64,000 nucleotides of DNA from Auriscalpium vulgare (Eukaryota > Basidiomycota > Agaricomycetes > Russulales > Auriscalpiaceae), in NCBI GenBank assembly GCA_019915015.1, contig JAHBBC010000006.1, positions 1,736,001-1,800,000 of the forward strand. Reading direction: 5' to 3'. Shown here one piece after another: positions 61,207-64,000 of the stretch (positions are counted from its first letter, which is position 1; the number at the start of each line of letters is the position of its first letter). A program made the position numbers and the translations under genes. The notes below the pieces were generated by a model. The model ran no database searches, was not told where the DNA came from, and was given only the letters and a program-made list of their open reading frames with translations.

Positions 61207-63983
61207 TCAAAGGCTGCGAAGGTTACGCACCATTTCAATAAATACGGGGAGTAGATGGGGCATGTGTGACAGCTCAGGATACTTGAGCGCATCCACCGCA
61301 CCCTTCTTCTTCGGCTTCGGGGATAGGGGGATGTCGTGGCCCACGTAGCGTTTCTGTCTGAGCTCGTCCGAGGTCTCGCGCCGCTGAGGTGGCGGGCGCG
61401 AGGGGAGTGCTTTCTCCCTCGAACCGACGGCGGTCTTCGGCAGCGGGGGTAGCGGGGGTACGGGCGGCGCGTCGGTGCTCGAGCGTGGGGACTTGGCGTC
61501 GATCAGCGAGCGCGATCTCCGCAGCGATAGCAGGCGCGGGCGCTTTTTCTGAGAGGGCGTGGGGGAGGGTGGATCCGGGCGCGAAGGCGTCGGCGGCGCG
61601 ACTGGCGTGACTGGAGTGCGCGGAGGGCGGGGCGACGGCGCAGGTGCAGTACGCGAGCGCGAGGGCGTGTAGGGCTGTGCTGCGCTGGGGGTATGGCCCT
61701 CTGACGACTCAGTGCCCTCGCTGCTCTCGTCATCCGTCGCGGACTCGTACTCCGAGCTCGATCCATAGCTGTCGTCGTCTTCGTCTTCATCTTCATCCTC
61801 ATCTTCCTCGTCCTGCGCGGCGACATCTTGCGCGTCGTCCCGCATAATATCGCCAAAGCTGAAGTCGTGCACGAAGCCCGTGACGATCGCCTGCGCGGTC
61901 TCCTCCTCTGCACCCATGTCCTGTGCGCTCGTCGACGTGCCGAAGCGCCGCCTGAGCTTGCTCTCGTACGCAACCTTAAGCTTGTAGTGATACAGCGCGA
62001 CCGCATCCACTTCCTCGACGATCGCCTTGCGCTCGTCACCCGTGTGCGGCAGCAGGAACTCGAGGCTGACGGGCTCGCCGAGACCCTCGCGGACGACGGA
62101 GAGGAAGAGCTCGATCCAGCGCATGAGGCTGGTGAATAGACCCTCTCCCTTAGAGTGCACCTTGTGCACGAAATGGTAGAAAGACTGCTCGTGCCGCTGG
62201 ATGAGGTCGATGAATATTTGGACGGTTTGTCGCGGGTTTTCTTGGCTCACTTGGTACGTCATCGTATCAGACCAGATTTCAGATATAACTCGGCAACTCA
62301 CATTCCTCCGTGGACTCCACAGTCCGGATGAGATCGTTGATGAAGTTCTGAAGATCGCCGATTGAATCGGCGATGCTTGCAGCTCGGTAGACTTGCGCTA
62401 AGGGAGAGTAGAAGATCGTGATGATATCCTTCAATATATCGGCCGTCACCCCCTGGTGGAATTCCTTCAGCGACGCTCGACTTGACTTCGCATGCAAAAA
62501 CATACCTCGAAGATCAAAGCAATGAGTTGCTCCTTGTCCCTCAGTCGGCCATAGAGCTTGGCGAGGATAGACAAGTCCTCAAATAACCAAGCTTCTTCTG
62601 TCTGAGGACCGTCGTCGTCGTCCGAATCTTGTAATGAATCGCGGTAGTTGATGTACTCCATGTGGGCACGGTGCGACCGTACAACGCGTTGCATCTGGGC
62701 TCGGTTGAGCGCGGGTTCCTCGCCGGAGCGGAGAACGGCTGCGAGGACGTGGATCTTTTCCGAGGCTGCAATGTGACTTTCAGCGCAGCTCAAAGCCGCG
62801 TTGCCAGAGAACGCACCAGCATCGCTCTTGTACAATGCCTGTATCTCCTGCGGCGCATAGACGAAGATGCGGACCTTCTCACACATGACTGGGTCATCAA
62901 TCTTGTCTTTGACCGCCTCGATGTCTTCCTCCAAAGCCTTCACTTCTTCTTGGAGAGAGCTCGTGAACATCCTGCAGTGCAGAGTCAGTTGATGCAGTCA
63001 TTGACGACACAATTTGATACGTACCGTTGCAGTAAGCTCCGACCACCAAATGGCTGCGCTAGGAATAGATCGAGCACAGCTACATGGTCAATATGTCAGC
63101 TGAGACACTGGAGACAGCGCGGCTACGCACTTCGAATCATGCCCACAGGATTGGAGATCTTGAGGGCGGTCTTCAACATGAAATACGGCATGAGCCCGTG
63201 TATACGCTTCAAGCCTGCCAGCGATTCAGACGCGTCATCCGCGGCCACAAAATGGTGGAAGACGGTCGACGCCAGCCTGAAAAGTGTCAGACCATACTTC
63301 TTTCAGAGTCATAACGCCAACCCACGATATTCGCGCCCACTCCAAGACGGATTGGAAGTCCGGAGGCAGACTCCGAACATTATCTGTGGTCTTGATGATG
63401 CCGAACAACTGCGTGAGCCCATCTACATAGAGATCAGTACCTGCCAAGCGCGCCGCGGAGCGCGCCAGCCCGCACCTTTTCCCATGATGCTGCCCTTGAC
63501 GCCTTTGACTGAGTCCCGCAGCCGGTCCACGCGCTCCGCAACCTCCTTGGCAAAGTGCTGCCGGCCCTCCTCGCGCATTTTGTCCGCCTCCTCGCGGTGC
63601 TCCGCATCATCGAGCTCCTCGCCCGTAAGCGTCGTCGGATCGCTCAGCAGGAAGCTCTGGATCACGGGCGACGACGCGATTGCGGGGATCGCCATCAACG
63701 AGTGCAGATACGCGCGCAGTGTGAGGCGATTCTTTTCGCGCGCGAGCCGCGTCTGCGGCGACGCAGCATACGTGGGAGAGAGGGGGAGAGAGTCGCTCGA
63801 GTTGTATCGCCCGGAGCCGTCGCCCCTAGGTTGTGTGGGGCTGAGACCGGCGGAGCGTGTGCTCACGATGGTAGTGCGGTCCTTGGCGGGAGGTGGACGG
63901 ATGCTCTCGTCAGGGAAAGCTTTACGAAGCTGAAGAAGACATAGAATATGAGCAAACATTTGGTTGGGTTGGGTATACCTTAC
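61207..63983 (-). CDS. PX-domain / PXB (DUF3818) lipid-binding protein, Lec1/YPR097W-like (N-terminus outside window)
   Basis: The visible part starts in the middle of a PX domain: an exon ending near 63983, then LRKAFPDESIRPPPAKDR. It continues with a helical PX-associated region: LREYLHSL-like helices at LRAYLHSLMAIPAIASSPV, then FLLSDPTTLTGEE, then HGLMPYFMLKTALKISNPVG. DUF3818-type sequence follows (DLQNFINDLIRTVE; IFIDLIQRHEQSFYHFVHKV; SLEFLLPHTGDERKAIVEEV). The C-terminal third is acidic and Pro/Ser-rich, and the last residues are LLPVFIEMVRNLRSL. PX domains bind phosphoinositides; yeast YPR097W (Lec1) is linked to sterol and lipid-droplet homeostasis. At least six introns are needed. 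The start lies beyond 64000. Confidence 0.75.
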
Positions 63984-64000
63984 CTCATTGTATAGGGTCT

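Overview
The window is nuclear DNA of a filamentous basidiomycete, most likely a wood-decaying agaricomycete. Genes are dense and lie on both strands. They are split by many 49-60 bp GT-AG introns. Coding DNA is GC-rich, gene spacing is often 100-400 bp, and an AA9 lytic polysaccharide monooxygenase is present. I see no rRNA, tRNA or CRISPR.

Positions 1-7453 hold UTP15 (partial), TCTP, a protein disulfide isomerase, a verprolin/WIP-like actin regulator and an unrecognised seven-helix-type membrane protein. Positions 7813-19327 are the giant TRA1 gene (SAGA/NuA4 scaffold). It converges on a BRD8/Bdc1-like bromodomain gene of the same NuA4 complex (19910-22117). Then come vacuolar protease PEP4, the RNA polymerase II CTD kinase CTK1, COP9 signalosome subunit 4 and a PUB-domain protein.

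Positions 30981-45000 are the unusual part. A gene of unknown function (30981-35371, minus) has nine small tandem exons, all phase 1 at both ends. They have nearly constant length and are separated by ~53-bp introns. Each encodes a module of the type YPxxYPxFEIYPG...YPxxxIY. Next to it lies a BAH-PHD chromatin-reader gene (35844-44996) that has been cut in two by a 6,861-bp DNA transposon (36931-43791). The transposon has 32-bp terminal inverted repeats (31/32 identical) and a perfect 8-bp target duplication. It carries one long gene that joins a Ulp1/SENP-type cysteine protease, a zinc finger and a transposase resembling the P-element superfamily. That transposase appears frameshifted near 41770. 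GGCTTGG-rich arrays to the right suggest a second, older insertion.

Positions 45532-64000 return to ordinary genes: AA9 LPMO, a patatin-type triacylglycerol lipase (Tgl3/4/5 family), TGS1 cap hypermethylase, a CipC-like small protein, ORC4, MED20, a proline-rich PPAY protein, an NDR/Cot-1 kinase and a PX/PXB (Lec1/YPR097W-like) protein truncated at the window end. Several divergent pairs (CSN4/PUB, BRD8/PEP4, ORC4/MED20) share intergenic regions of only about 105-140 bp. All calls are by eye from translated sequence and splice-site matching.
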